A DNA stretch of 64,000 bases from Eunapius fragilis (lineage: Eukaryota > Porifera > Demospongiae > Spongillida > Spongillidae). The notes beneath the pieces were generated by a model. That model searched no databases, was not told where the DNA came from, and saw only the letters and a list, made by a program, of their open reading frames with translations. Made by a program: the position numbers and the translations under genes. Every line of letters starts with the position of its first letter. Position 1 is the stretch's first letter. This document shows, piece by piece, positions 47,107-62,639 of the stretch. Location: positions 1,523,272-1,587,271 of the forward strand of contig OY811984.1 of assembly GCA_963681505.1 (NCBI GenBank), written 5' to 3'.

Positions 47107-47585
47107 CATAGGAGAATGAGAAGGAGGTGGAGGGGAGGTGTAGATGAAATCAAGAGAAAGGAGGAGGGGGAGCGTTAAGTGTAATTGGAAGGAAGGTAGG
47201 AGGGAAATGAGAGGGAGTAAGAGGAGGAGGGAGAGGGGAAAAGGAGGTGTGTAGATGAAGGAAGATAGGAGGAGAAGAAGGAGATAGGAGGTAAAATGAG
47301 AGGGAGTAAGAGGAGGAGGAGGAGGAGGAGAGGAGGAAGAGAGGAAGAGGGGAGGAGGAGGAGAGGAGAATGGGTGGATAAAGAAAGATAGGAGGAGGAG
47401 GAGGGAGAAGAGGGAAGGAGGTAGAGGAGGGGAAGGAGAAGGTAGGGGGTGGATGCAACGGAAAGAATGGAAGGAGGGGGGGAGGATGAAACTGGTGGTA
47501 AGGTATAAGTAGGGAGGGGAGGAGGAGGGAAGAGGAGGAAGGAGGAGGGGAGGAGGAGGAAAGGAGAAGGGAGGAGGAGGAGGAG
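47107..47585. repeat. Purine-rich tract of beta (inner)
   Basis: Strand asymmetry flips abruptly at about 47110 to GGAGGA-rich sequence carrying the inverse of the same higher-order unit (GTAATTGGAAGGAAGGTAGG). It is a nested inverted copy. Confidence 0.85.
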
Positions 47586-48756
47586 CCTCCTCTTCCTCTA
47601 CCTCCTTTTCCTCCTCTCCCTCCTCTTCCTATCTTCCTGCATCTACCCTCCTCCTCCTCCCCTCCCCTCCCCCTCCTCCTCCTATCTTCCTTCATCCACC
47701 CATCCTCCTCCCCTCCTCCTCCACCTCTCCTTCTCCTCTCCTCCTCCTCCTCCTCTTACACCCTCTCATTTCCCTCCTACCTTCCTTCCTATTACACCTA
47801 CCCCTCTTCCTCCTCCCCTCCTCCTCCCCTCCCTCCTCCCCCCTCCCCTCCCTTCTTCCTCTCCTCCTCCTCTCCTCCTCCCCTCTGCCTCTCCTCCTCC
47901 CCTCTGCCTCTCCTCCTCCTCTCCTCCTCCCCTCTGCCTCTCCTCCTCCTCTCCTCCTCCCCTCTGCCTCTCCTCCTCCTCTCCTCCTCTACTCCTCCAC
48001 CCCTCCTCCTCCCTCCTCCTCCCCTCTTCCTCCCCTCCTCCCCCTCCATCCACCCATCCTCCTCCTCCTTTCCTCTCCTCCTCCTCCTCCTATCTTCCTT
48101 CATCCACCCATTCTCCTCCCCTCCTCCTCCTCCCTCCCTCTCCTCTTCCTCTCCTCCGTCTCCTCATCCTCTTACTCCCTCTCATTGTCCCTCCTACCTT
48201 CCTTCCTATTACACCTACCCCACCCCCTCCACCTTTCGTTTCATTGCATCCACACCTACCCCACCCCCTCCACCTTTCGTTTCATTGCATCCACACCTCC
48301 CCCTCCTCTTCCTCATCCTCCTACTTCTACCTTCCTACCCTTTGCATCCTCCCTTCCTCCTCCTCTTCCTCCTTCCCGTTACATCCACCCCACCTTCTCC
48401 TCCCCCTCCTCTACCTCCTTCTCTTCCTCTTCCTATCTTCCTTCATCCACCCATCCTCCTCCTCCCTCCCTCCCCCTCCTCCTCCTTCCCTCCTTCTCCT
48501 CCCTCCTCCCCTCCTCCTCTTACTCCCTCTCATTTTCCCTTCTACCCACCTACCCCTCCCCCTCCTCCTTTCTTTTGATTGCATCCACACCTCTTCTTCC
48601 TCATCCTCCTACTTTTACCTTCCTACCTTTTGCATCCTCCCTCTCCTCCCCCTCCTTCTCCTTCCATTCTTCCCGTTTCATCCACCCCCTTCCTCTACCT
48701 CCTTCTCCTCCCCCTCCTCCGCCTCCTCCTCCTCTTTGTACCTTCCTTTCCATTGC
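47586..48756. repeat. Pyrimidine-rich tract of beta (inner, second)
   Basis: Flips back to CTCCTC-rich sequence with the same interspersed blocks. Includes a compact array of CCCTCTGCCTCTCCTCCT units near 47880-47980. Ends at the TTTCCATTGCATAAATAAATG junction. Confidence 0.85.
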
Positions 48757-49424
48757 ATAAATAAATGATAAGAGACATGTGTCGGAAGATGCAATTCCTT
48801 ATTTATCCAGCTTTAAAACTATTGGTATTGTAAGTCAATGTGTTGTAAATTTGCAAGCACCCGGAATCATTTTGGCACTTCAGCATATATAATATAACCT
48901 CTCATGGGTTATTTTACAACTAAAAAGGTGATGATGCAACAACCTAGTAGGCACTGCCAACAATTAGTCAGGGACATCAGATGTCCCCCCGCCCCCCCTC
49001 CTCTTTTTCCCCCCTCTCCTTACTTATAGTGTACTTTGTTTTTGGAAAGACCTTAGTGCTATGGCATGCACGCATGTAGTTCAAAACTACTTGTTCTAAC
49101 TTCCATGTAGAGCATGTACAAGGTACTTTGGATTCTACCATGGACCCATTCTACCATGCTTGCTTGTCTATGTAAACCACTGGCCACCCACAATCTGTAC
49201 TGACAATGGATAATAATATTCATAAAAGGCTTATACCAACATACATTCCCTTGTGTAGAGCTCTAGAGTTCAGACAGGCTCTGTATTATAATAGCCTTTT
49301 CTAGTTGCATGTAGTTTGCACATCCCAAAAAATACATTCCGCTGACTCCTAGGTGAAAACATATATATCGAGATGAACACTTCCTTTGAAACAAAGTGGT
49401 TAATATAAAATACCCTCCCTACCC
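48757..49424. other. Unique central spacer of beta
   Basis: Ordinary-composition sequence in the loop of the foldback, with a C-rich patch near 48985-49015. No gene or repeat recognised. Confidence 0.6.
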
Positions 49425-51160
49425 AAGAAGGTGGAAGGGAAGGAGGAGACAGAGGAGGAGGTAGAGGAGAGGGGAGGAGGTAGAGGAGGGGGAGAAGGTA
49501 GAGGAGGGGAGCAGGAAGTAGAGGAGGGGGAGTAGGAGGAGGTAGAGGAGGGGGGAGGTGGGGAGGTAGAGGATAGGGAGGTAGAAGATGGGGAGGTAGA
49601 GAATGGGGAGGAGGAACACGAGGAGGTGAAGGAGGGAGAGGGGTGGGTGCAACTGGAAGAATGGAAGAAGGAAGACGGGGAGGATGCAACGGGTAAAAAG
49701 GTAGAAGTAGGAGGATGAGGAGGAGGAGGGGAGGTGTAGATGAAATCAAAAGAAAGGAGGAGGGGAAGGGGTAGGTGTAATAGGAAGGAAGGTAGGAGGG
49801 AAATGAGAGCGAGTAAGAGGAGGAGGGGGAGGGGAGGAGGAGGGTGTGTAGATGAAGGAAGATAGGAAGAGGAGAAGGAGGTAGGAGGTAAAATGAGAGA
49901 GAGTAAGAGGAGGAGGAGGAGGAGGAGGAGGAGAGGAGGAAAAGAGGAAGAGGGGAGGAGGAGGGGAGAAGGATGGGTGGATAAGAGGAGGAGGGGAGGA
50001 GAAAGAGAGGAGGAGGAGGATGGGTGGATGAAGGAGATAGGAAGAGGAGGAGGGAGAAGAGGGAAGGAGGTAGAGGAGGGGAAGGAGAAGGTAGGGGTGG
50101 ATGCAACGGAAAGAATGGAAGGAGGAGGGGAGGATGCAACTGGTGGGAAGGTAGAAGTAGGGGAGGGGAGGAGGAGGGGAGGAGGAGGAGAGGAGGAGGA
50201 GGAGAGGAGGGGGAGAGGAGGAGGAGGAGAGGAGGAGGAGAGGCGGAGGGGAGGGGGAGGGTGGAGGAGGGGAGGAGGAGGAAGGAGGGGAGGAGGAGGG
50301 AGGAGGTGGGGCAGAGGAGGGAGGAGGGGAGGAGAAGGAGGAGGGGAGACGCAGAGGAGGAGGAGGGGAGGAGGATGGGTGGATGAAGATAGGAGGAGAA
50401 GGAGGGGGAGGGGAGGGAGGTGGAGGGGAGGAGAGGAGGAGGGGAGGAGGAGGATGGGTGGATGAAGGAAGATAGGAAAAGGAGGAGAAGGAGGTAGAGG
50501 AGATGGAGGAGAAGGTGGGGAGTGGATGCAACAGGAAGAAGAATGGAAGCAGGAGGAGGAGGAGGGAAGGATGCAACGGGTAGGAAGATAGAAGTAGGAG
50601 GATGAGGAGGAGGAGGGGAGGTTTGGATGCATACAAACGAAAGGAGGGGGGAGGGGTAGGTGTAATAGGAAGGAAGGTAGGAGGGAAAATGAGAGGGAGT
50701 AAGACGAGGAGAAGGGGAGGTGAGGAGGAGGGAGGAGGAGAAGGAGGGGAGAGGAGGGGAGGAGGAGGATGGGTGGATGAAGGAAGATAGGAAGAGGAGG
50801 AGGGGGAGGAGGAGAAGGAGGTAGAGGAGGGGGAGTAGAAGGTGGGGGTTGATGCAACGGAAAAATGAAAGTAGGAGGGGAGGATGCAACAGGTAGGAAG
50901 GTAGAAGTAGGAGGATGAGGAGGAGGGTGAGGTGTGGATGCAATCAAAAGAAAGGAGTAGGAGGGGTGTTAGGTGTAATAGGAAGGAAGGTAGGAGGGAA
51001 AATGAGAGGGAGTAAAAGTAGGAGGAAGAGGAGGGGAGGAGGAGGAGGAGGAGGGGAGGAGGAGAGGAAGAGGAGGGGAGGAGGATGGGTGGATGAAGGA
51101 AGATAGGAAGAGGTGGAAGAAGATGAGGAGAAGGAGGAGGAGGTAAGATAGAAAGAAAGG
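49425..51160. repeat. Purine-rich minisatellite tract of beta (right arm)
   Basis: About 1.7 kb of GGAGGA-rich sequence, the inverse of the left tract but longer, with repeated TGGGTGGATGAAGGAAGATA and TGAGAGGGAGTAA blocks. The size difference implies expansion or contraction since the arms formed. Confidence 0.9.
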
Positions 51161-51964
51161 CAGTGAATATGAATGGTCTAGAGAGATATGCCATACTAAG
51201 TAAAGGTACTGCAGTTTGTGTACCAGATAACTGACTGTCGCAAGCAAGTCATCTGGTCCCCAGACTAGTGTAGAGGGTGTAGACTGTAGAGGGTGAAGAA
51301 GGTGGCCCCATGATTAGAAGGCATGGTACGTGCATGCATGCTTACATGTACATGCCACAAACTGAGCAGATATAGAAAAAGGGTGCACAATATAAACTAC
51401 CATGAATATTCACAGCATCCATCATAAGCGATACATGTGAACGTACGATACTGTTTTATGTTGAAACATAGCGTACGAGGTACGATCGCTTATACACCAC
51501 GTATAGAACGATCAAAGCGGAGTTCATTTAATACCTAACTTCAAATTTAAAGGGCGTGACCATTACATAATGGCATATTGGAATAGGGTGAGTGGCGCGA
51601 AATGTCGAATTATTTTGAAAATCCATATCTCCGTAACGGATAAGAAAAAACTTAAAGATCTGCAGAAATCAATAGCTACAGGACCCTTCTATGTGCACTC
51701 CAAATTTGACATGTTATCATCACTCGTATCTGGAGAAATGTGGAATCTTAACCCATTGGGTTAGAGACCTTTGTAACCATGGTATGGAAAATATCTAGAG
51801 CACCAAAATCGGTTTGCACAGAGAGAACTGATGTGTGAACAAGTATACGAAATTTGAAAAGAAAATATAAAACCGTTGTGAAGATATATTGCTTTGTGTA
51901 ATGTACAATTTTTATAGTGATAAAATTTAGACTCCAGAAGGGTGATTTTGCTGGACACTGTCCC

Positions 51965-52840
51965 ATATATATATATATATAAATTATATAATATACATAT
52001 ATATATCAAATACTACAATTTATGTGTGTATACCAGGATAGTTACTTTGACGAAAATTGTTATTATTATTTTTAAAATTGTATTAATTTTGTTTACTTTT
52101 CAGTCATAGAGTTGGTTGGGGTTTTTGGTAGCGCTGAGATGGAAAGCTCTTATGTGAGAACCCATGAGTCCAAGAGACCTATATACTGTTTACTGGTATG
52201 GGCAGATTAAGTAGATATTAGGTACCCAGCTTTGTAACGGTGCATGGGCTTGAGGAGGTTGTAAAGATGTTAACCTTCCTGTATCATGGACATTTGAGTA
52301 TGTGTAATGTGATCTATCAAATGCTATCATACATTGCATGCTTGCACATTAACTTGCTTTGCTTTCATAATGAAGAGACTGTGGGAGGGAAGGGAGAGGA
52401 GGGAAGGGGGAGAGAGATAGCAGAGAGAAGAGGGAATTGGGAGAGGGGTCTCTATTTGGAGCAAAACGTGCTCACGTATGTAGATCCATATTTACATGTG
52501 AATGAGGGTGAGATTGGTAAACCAGTTGACATACATACGATGATAGTACTTTTTGTAAATCTGCACACATACACACATGCACACATACAGATATGCATGT
52601 AATGCACACATACGCACATACACATACGCATACGCACATATATACATACGCACATAAGCATACATACATGCATGCCATAGAAATGTCGTTGATTGAAGGA
52701 GATAATCACAGGAGTGGGAAAGAGTGTAACCACAATGACATCATCCACCCTCTATATGAATGCATATACAGGAGAAAACATGGGTTTATGTTTTAGGGGT
52801 TTATAATTATCAGTATAGTATCATGCTTTTATTTATATAA
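51965..52840. repeat. Duplicated flank after the 12.7-kb insertion
   Basis: A TATA-rich expansion (51965-52010) leads into ATATCAAATACTACAATTTA, which matches 14279 onward. The rest duplicates 14291-15104, including a CA/CATA tract (about 52560-52665). Non-coding. Confidence 0.85.
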
Positions 52841-53670
52841 TGAAAGACAAGGCAGCTGAGTTTTTTCAGTCCCTGCAACAGGGTATGGCGTGTTGGGCAG
52901 GTGCAGGGAAGACTGCTCATGGTATCAGGAGAGCACAGGATGGATGAGGATTTTGTTTTCTTCAAAGTTGATATGCAAAATGCTTTCAACGTTGTCTCCA
53001 GACAGGCAGTATTTGATGAATGTGCTACATTTTCCCCAGAGCTCATACCATGGGTATCTTGGTGCTATGGGTTCCACCCCATGTTATGGCACCCACTTGG
53101 TCAAATCTGTTCTGAATATGGAGTGCAGCAAGGTGACCCCCTGAATCCTTTGCTGTTTGCTTTAGTGCTTCACAAGCTGGTAGCAAGCTTGGAAGCTGAT
53201 GATCAATGCTTTGACCTCCTCCTTCAAGCCTGGTACCTAGATGATGGTGGTAGCCGTCCAGCTGTGCTGCGGGCCGTGCACCTGATTGAAATGTTGGGCC
53301 CTGCAGTGGGCCTCCATGTGAACCTGGCCAAGTGTGAGTTGTTTAGTAGGAAGGGCAACACCTCGTTCCCACCTGATGTCAGGTGCTCACTCCTGGCCCA
53401 AATTGGATATCCTCAGTGCACCAATGCTACTTGCAGTAATAAGTTTAGCTTCAGTTTATTGCTGGTAAGTGTGCAGAGTCCAGGAAGTTGCTGTCTGTGC
53501 TGGTGGATGTGGCTGCAGTCGATCTCCAGGTAGCAGTTACCTTTTTGTGTATGTGTGGTAGTTTCTGCAGGATGGTCCACATAGCAAGGGCCACCCCACC
53601 CAGCCTGGCCTCAGACGCTCAGAGGTCATTTGACAAGGAGGTCCAACGATGCTTTGCCCTTTAGGCTCTC
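52841..53670 (+). pseudogene. Non-LTR reverse transcriptase fragment, copy L4
   Basis: The best-preserved copy: one 210-codon frame (52901-53533) holds FVFFKVDMQNAFNVVSRQ (motif A), PWVSWCYGFHPMLWH, GVQQGDPLNPLLFALVLHKL (motif B), AWYLDDGG (catalytic box, near 53235) and GLHVNLAKCELFSRKGN. About 15 bases that the other copies have around GAGATGCATTGG are deleted near 52935. Past SLLAQIGYP the frame is broken by indels. 5'-truncated, with no promoter or endonuclease domain. Confidence 0.87.
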
Positions 53671-53929
53671 CCAGGGGTCACTGGGATGCATGGACAGAAG
53701 ACCTGCTTTTTCCAAAGACCTGCTTTGTTTTCAGGCACACAATAGTGCACAGTATGGCAAATGAGAGACGGTGTATATAAGTAACAAGGGGATATATGCC
53801 TTGTTTGCTCCTCCACAGCTGTTCCGCAAGAGCATTATAAGGACATGCAATATGTCATTTATGATTCTTCCAATGTGGTATGGCTACCCTTTTAACATAA
53901 ATGGTTATGATTAAAGTTGTGGATAGAAG
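53671..53929. other. Spacer between LINE fragment and inverted minisatellite
   Basis: Duplicate of 15906-16184. Non-coding. Confidence 0.6.
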
Positions 53930-54858
53930 GTGGGGATGTGGTGAGAGGGGTGGGGTGGGTGAAGGAGGTGGGATGAGGGAGGTGGGATGAAGTGAAGGAG
54001 GTGGGTGTGAGGTGAGGAGGTGGGATGGGGTGAAGGAGGTGCGGATGAGGTGAAGGAGCTGGAGATGGAGTGAAGGAGGTGGGGAGGTGGAGATTAGGTG
54101 AGGAGGTGGAAATGTGGTGAAGGAGGTGGGGATGATGTGAAGGAGGTAGGGATGAGGAAAAGGAGGTGGGATGAGGTGGGGAGGTGGGATGATGTGAGGA
54201 GGTGGGGATGAGGTGAAAGAGGTGAGGAAATGGTGAAGGAGGTGGGATGAGGGGAAGGAGGGGGAGATGGGATGAAGGAGGTGGGAATGGGATGAGGTGA
54301 AGGAGATAGGGATGAGGTGAAGGAGTTGGTGATAAGGTGAAGGAGGTGGGGATGGAGTGAAGGTGGGATGAGGTGAAGGAGGTGGGGATGAGGTGAAGGA
54401 GGTGGGGATGGAGTGAAGGTGGGATGAGGTGAAGGAGGTTAGGATGGGGTGACGGAGGTGGGGTGAGGTGGAGGAGGTGGGGATAAGGGAGATGGGATGA
54501 AGTGAAGGAGGTGAAGGAGATGGGGATGGTGTGGAGGTGGGAGGTGGAGATGTAGTGAAGGAGGTGGGGATGAGGTGAAGGAGGTGGGGATGAGGTAGAA
54601 GAGGTGGGGTGAGGTGAAGGAGGTGGGATGAGGTGAAGGAAGTGGGTATGGGATGAGGGAGGTTGAGGTGAGGAGGTGAAGGAGGTGGGGATGAGATGGA
54701 GGAGGTGGGGATGAGGTGAAGGAGGTGGAGATGAGGTGAAGGAGGTGGGGATGAGGTGAAGCTGGTTTGGGTGAAATAAAGGAAATAGGATAGGGTGAAG
54801 GAGGTGAGAATGAGGTGGAGGTGGGGTTGGGGATGGGGTGAGGAGGAGGGATGGGTTC
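53930..54858 (-). repeat. 20-base minisatellite, inverted and degenerate
   Basis: Reverse complement of the 20-base unit. It is longer than the paralogous array at 16185 (about 930 against 555 bases), so the array has changed length since the duplication. On the minus strand it stays open for 363 codons, again without protein-like composition. Confidence 0.9.
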
Positions 54859-54929
54859 AACCCATTCTTCACATATATCCCCTCAGTATGTACATAACAA
54901 TAGTCCTCAGACATATCCACACACAACAA

Positions 54930-54990
54930 CACACCACACACACACACACATACACACAGACACACACATACACACATACACATATACTAT
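54930..54990. repeat. CA microsatellite, interrupted
   Basis: CA with TACA and AGACA interruptions; equivalent to 16813-16862. Confidence 0.85.
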
Positions 54991-55928
54991 ACACAATGCT
55001 GTAGCAGTGTGGTTACTAAGCAACAACGAGCTATGACCATTTCTTCAATCACATCCCAATTAAAGTCAGTGTTGCACAGAAACTGGCTAGAGTTGTTTGC
55101 ACAATGACGAAACATGTTGGTGTACAAAATGTTTGTGTGTAAGAAGATATAAAACATGCTGCTTGGTGTGAACACGCTAACACACAACATAATGTCTACG
55201 CATGTAATGGGAGGATAGCAAACATGTACAACTATAAATATGTAATGAAGGACATGGCCAATGCGATCACCATAAGGCTGTCAAATGTAACACTACATAT
55301 AGTGCACACCATGTGAACACAACACATAATGCACATACCCACAGAGCCAGCACACATTTGATAAGGGAGTGCAAGCAGTGAGGGGGGGGGGGGGGGAGGG
55401 GGGGATCCCTGTTGGGTTCATTTCCCCCACTTATTGATATGCTTAAATTTAATGGGTAGCGTTGCCTCCAGGAATTATAAACAGTTCTGAGAATGCATAA
55501 TTTATATGGCTTTTTCCTGTGCACAATGTGGACCATGTAAGATTTGTAATTTGATGGAAAGTTCCAGCTTTGAACTTCAGGTCACTGACAGACATGTGTG
55601 CCTCCAGGTGTACTAGCACATTCCTCATATTTAAGCATATACATGTTAAGGGTACATTGATGATTTCATGGGTTATTTATGTGGCTAGGGGTGGAAGGGC
55701 TGCTGTACTTAGCATTTGCACCGCAATCTTTAATATCATCCCTCATACCTGACTGTCACATTGTATTTTCATTTATTATTCCCCTCCCAATCCTTTCAAA
55801 TCTCTCTTTCTCCACCTCCCTCCATCCTCTCCCTCTCATGCCTGCATTCTATCTAGCGGACAGACAGATCTATCTCTCTCTCACCCTCCCTCCCTCCTCC
55901 CTCCCCCTCCCTCCTCCCTCCCCCTCCC
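54991..55928. other. Module spacer B copy
   Basis: Equivalent to 16863-17784 with a G-rich patch at about 55381-55404. It ends in the TATCTAGCGGACAGACAGAT flank and a mixed CTCCCTCC/CT tract (55870-55980). Non-coding. Confidence 0.7.
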
Positions 55929-55980
55929 TCCCCCTCCCCCCTCTCTCTCTCTCACTCTCTCTCTCTCTCTCTCTCTCTCA

Positions 55981-56124
55981 TACATTCCCAACTTGAGATC
56001 CATTTGTTATAATTACAAACACTGGTAGATTCAAATAAAAAGACACTACCATTTCTTTGATCTAGAAATACCAGGTCTTTACAAGTACAATTCTTTTCTA
56101 TCTACAAGCACACACACATACACA

Positions 56125-56162
<38 letters not shown>

Positions 56163-56599
56163 ACACCACTTTTCCATGCCATTACATTCAGTCAAGATGA
56201 TGACATCACACATTCTCAATCCAAATCCCACATCCATGTCAGATATACAGGATCAAGGCAGCGATAAGGTGCATACTTTTTCAAGTTTTCAAATTATTTC
56301 ATTCTCTAAGATACACCTATGTCCTCTACAACTTCTTTCTTACGCAATGGAAATTAGTCTGTCCATCACGGAATCATTTAACTTCACGGTATTATTGCCA
56401 TGTCCTTGTCTATCACCTCCCCCTCCCCCACCCTTCTATCATCTCCTCCCTGCACATAGCAATATGGTTGCTGTTATTACATTCCAGTCTAGAGAAAAAC
56501 ACAGGTAACTCAAATAACAAGACATTCTCATCTGTTTGATCATCATTCTTATTGTCTTCCTATTGGGCCAACTACATCATCACCATTTTAGCATTGACC
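55981..56599. other. Tandem module 1: spacer A
   Basis: ACATTCCCAACTTGAGATCC, a CA tract (about 56107-56160), then CATTCAGTCAAGATGATGAC and CACCTCCCCCTCCCCCACCC. Repeated at 58913-59509 and 62005-62639. Confidence 0.75.
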
Positions 56600-57370
56600 A
56601 CCTCATTCAGCTCCTTCACCTCATCTCCACCCCCTTCACCCCATCTCCTCCCTCCTTCAACTCATCCCACCCCTCCACTTCATCCCCACCTCCTTCACCT
56701 AATCCCCACCTCCTCCACCTCATCCCCACCTCCTCCACCTCATCCCCACCTCCTCCACCATGATCATCCCCACCTCCTCCACCTCATCTCCCCCTCCTTC
56801 ACCTCATCCCCACCTTCTTCACCTCATCCCCACCTCCTTCACCTCATCCCCACCTCCTTCACCTCATCCCCACCTCCTTCACCTCATCCCCACCTCCTTC
56901 ACCTCATCCCCACCTCCTTCACCTCATCCCCACCTCCTTCACCTCATCCCCACCTCCTTCACCTCATCCCCACCTCCTTTACCTCATCCCCACCTCCTTC
57001 ACCTCATCCCCACCTCCTTCACCTCATCCCCACCTCCTTCCCCTCATCCCCACCTCCTTCACCTCATCCTACCTCCTTCCCCTCATCCCACCTCCTTCAC
57101 CTCATTCCCACCTCCTTCACCTCATTCCCACCTCCTTCACCTCATCCCCACCTCCTTCACCTCATCCCCACCTCCTTCACCTCATCCCCACCTCCTTCAC
57201 CTCATTCCCACCTCCTTCACCTCATCCCCACCTCCTTCACCTCATCCCCACCTCCTTCACCTCATCCCCACCTCCTTCACCTCATTCCCACCTCCCTCAC
57301 CTCATCTCCACCTCCTTCACCTCATCCCTACCTCCATCACCTCATTCCCAACTCCTTCACCTCATCCTTC
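56600..57370 (+). repeat. 20-base minisatellite, about 38 copies
   Basis: CTCCTTCACCTCATCCCCAC units, very regular between 56810 and 57300, with variant units (CTCATTCCCAC, CTTCCCCTC) clustered near 57040-57130. Ends in CTTCACAGATATCCTCTCAA. Confidence 0.95.
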
Positions 57371-57730
57371 ACAGATATCCTCTCAACATATACATAACAT
57401 TAGTGCACACTTACATCCTCAGACATATCCACACATGTACACACAAACGCATGCACACACACATACATACACATGCACATGTACACACATGGTAGTGGCT
57501 TCTAAGAAGCAATGCATCACATCCTTCATGGTGCTATTGCTTCAGTCAAGGAGATGACATCACACATTGTTAATCCAAAGTCTGTGTTGCACAGAAACAG
57601 GTTAGGGCTGTTTGCAACCATGAGTTATCATATCCAACAGCACACACACCCTCCACTGTAGAGCCATTCAAAAAAATACAATGGAGTCACATGGAGACAT
57701 GCACAGTGACGAAACATGCTGGTGTACAAA

Positions 57731-57768
<38 letters not shown>

Positions 57769-58593
57769 ATGTATGTATGTATGTATGTATGTATGTGTGT
57801 GTATGTGTATGTGTATGTGTAAAAATGCTGCTTGGTGTGAACATGCTAACACAAACATAAAGTCTACACATGTACAACAGCATATGCACAGCAGCCACAG
57901 AAATAATTAAGCAAACACTTACACCTATTAATATGTAATGAGGGACATTGAGTATCAATGCGATCACCATGGTTCCTGAAATGCTATGTCAAACGTAACA
58001 CTACATAACGTGAACACACACACCATGTGAACACAACACATAATGCACATACCCACAGAGCCAGCACACATTTGAAGAGGGAGTGCAAGCAGTGAGGTGG
58101 GGGGGGGATCCCTGTTGGGTTCTTATAAATTCAGTGGGTAGCCTTGCCTTAGCTGAGGTCCAGGAAAGAATTCTATTATAATCAGTTCTGAGAACATATG
58201 GCTTTTTCATATGCTAGTGAATCATGTAAGATTTGGAATTTGATGGAAAGTTCCAGCTTTGAACTTCAGGTCACTGACAGATGTGTTTGCCTCCAGGTGT
58301 ACTAGCACATTCCTTATCTTTAAGTGTATACATGTTAAGGGGATTTCATGGGGGGGGGGGGGGGGGGGGGGTCAATTCTATAGCAATTTACAAGCCTAGG
58401 ACAGCCATAATTTATGTGGCTAGGGGTGGAAGGACTGCTGCACTTGGCATTTGCACTGCAATCATTAATGTCATCTCATATAACCTCACTTTTTCATTGA
58501 TGTTTCATTAATTATTCCCCTCCCATTCCTTTCAAATCTTCCCTCCATCCTCTCTCTCTCTCTCTCAGGCCTGCATTCTATCTAGCAGACAGA

Positions 58594-58597
<4 letters not shown>
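57371..58597. other. Tandem module 1: GT/TATG tract and spacer B
   Basis: CA-rich patch (57440-57490), GT then TATG then GT tract (57731-57820), AAAAATGCTGCTTGGTGTGA, a G patch (58098-58107), a 22-base G run (58350-58371) and the TATCTAGCAGACAGACAGAT flank. Equivalent to 6200-7416. No gene. Confidence 0.75.
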
Positions 58598-58914
<317 letters not shown>

Positions 58915-59509
58915 TACATTCCCAACTTGAGATCCATATGTTATAATTACAAACACTGGTAGATTCAAATAAAAAGACACTACCATATCTTTGATCTAGA
59001 AATACCAGGTCTTTACAAGTACAATTCTTTTCTATCTACAAGCACATACACATACACATACACATACATACACACACACCACACCACTTTTCAATGCCAT
59101 TACATTCAGTCAAGATGATGACATCACACATTCTCAATCCAAATCCCACATCCATGTCAGATATATACAGGATCAAGGCAGCGATAAGGTGCATACTTTT
59201 TCAAGTTTTCAAATTATTTCATTCTCTAAGATACACCTAGGTCCTCTACAACTTCTTTCTTACACAATGGAAATTAGTCTGTCCATCACGAAATCATTTA
59301 ACCTCATGGTATTATTGCCATGTCCTTGTCTATCACCTCCCCCTCCCCCACCCTTCTATCATCTCCTCCCTGCACATAGCAATATGGTTGCATTCCAGTC
59401 TAGAAAAAAACACAGGTAACTCAAATAACAAGACATTCTCATCCCTTTGATTATCATTCTTGTCTTGCTCATATTGGGCCAACTACATCATCACCATTTT
59501 AACATTGAC

Positions 59510-60140
59510 CACCTCATTCAGTTCCTTCACCTCATCTCCACCTCCTTCACCCCATCTCCCCCTCCTTCAACTCATCCCACCCCTCCACCTCATCCCCACC
59601 TCCTCCACCTCATCCCCAACTCCTCCACCTCATCCCCACCTCCTCCACCTCATCCCCACCTCCTCCACCTCATCTCCACCTCCTTCATCTCATCCCCACC
59701 TCCTTCACCTCATCCCCACCAGCTTCACCTCATCCCCACCAGCTTCACCTCATCCCTACCAGCTTCACCTCATCCCCATCTCCTTCACCTCATCCCCACC
59801 TCCTTCACCACATCCCCACCTCCTCCACATCATCCCCACCAGCTTCATCTCATCCCCACCTCCTTCACCTCATCCCCACCTCCTTCACCTCATCCCCACC
59901 TCCTTCACCTCATCCCCACCTCCTTCACCTCATCCCCACCTCCTTCACCTCATCCCCACCTCCTTCACCTCATCCCCACCTCCTTCACCTCATCCCCACC
60001 TCCTTCACCTCATCCCCACCTCCTTCACCTCATCCCCACCTCCTTCACCTCATCCCCACCTCCTTCACCTCATCCCCACCTCCTTCACCTCATCCCCACC
60101 TCCTTCACCTCATCCCCAACTCCTTCACCTCATCCTTCAC
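59510..60140 (+). repeat. 20-base minisatellite, about 31 copies
   Basis: The first third is variable (CCAGCTTCACC units near 59715-59770); from 59870 to 60115 consecutive units are identical. A long homogeneous run implies recent expansion or conversion. Confidence 0.95.

Positions 60141-62639
<2,499 letters not shown>

Larger units (their letters stand above)
45381..51964. mobile_element. Element beta: 6.6-kb giant foldback element
   Basis: Bounded by GGGACGGTGTCCAGCAAAAT and, inward from the right, GGGACAGTGTCCAGCAAAAT, both continuing CACCCTTCTGGAG. About 780 bases of unique sequence at the left (45381-46160) are repeated inverted at 51180-51964 with only scattered differences. Pyrimidine-rich tracts inside then pair with purine-rich tracts. 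No transposase or other gene is recognisable; long frames through the tracts are Ser/Pro/Leu or Glu/Gly/Arg low-complexity artefacts. Confidence 0.88.

Noticed and set aside
46160..48756. Possible CRISPR-like or satellite array
   Set aside because: Repeats are irregular, overlapping and low-complexity, without unique spacers of constant length; CRISPR would not be expected in an animal genome.
45943..51194. Open frames up to 557 codons rich in Ser/Pro/Leu or Glu/Gly/Arg
   Set aside because: They lie in CTCCTC/GGAGGA tracts, overlap in several frames on both strands and have no protein-like complexity.
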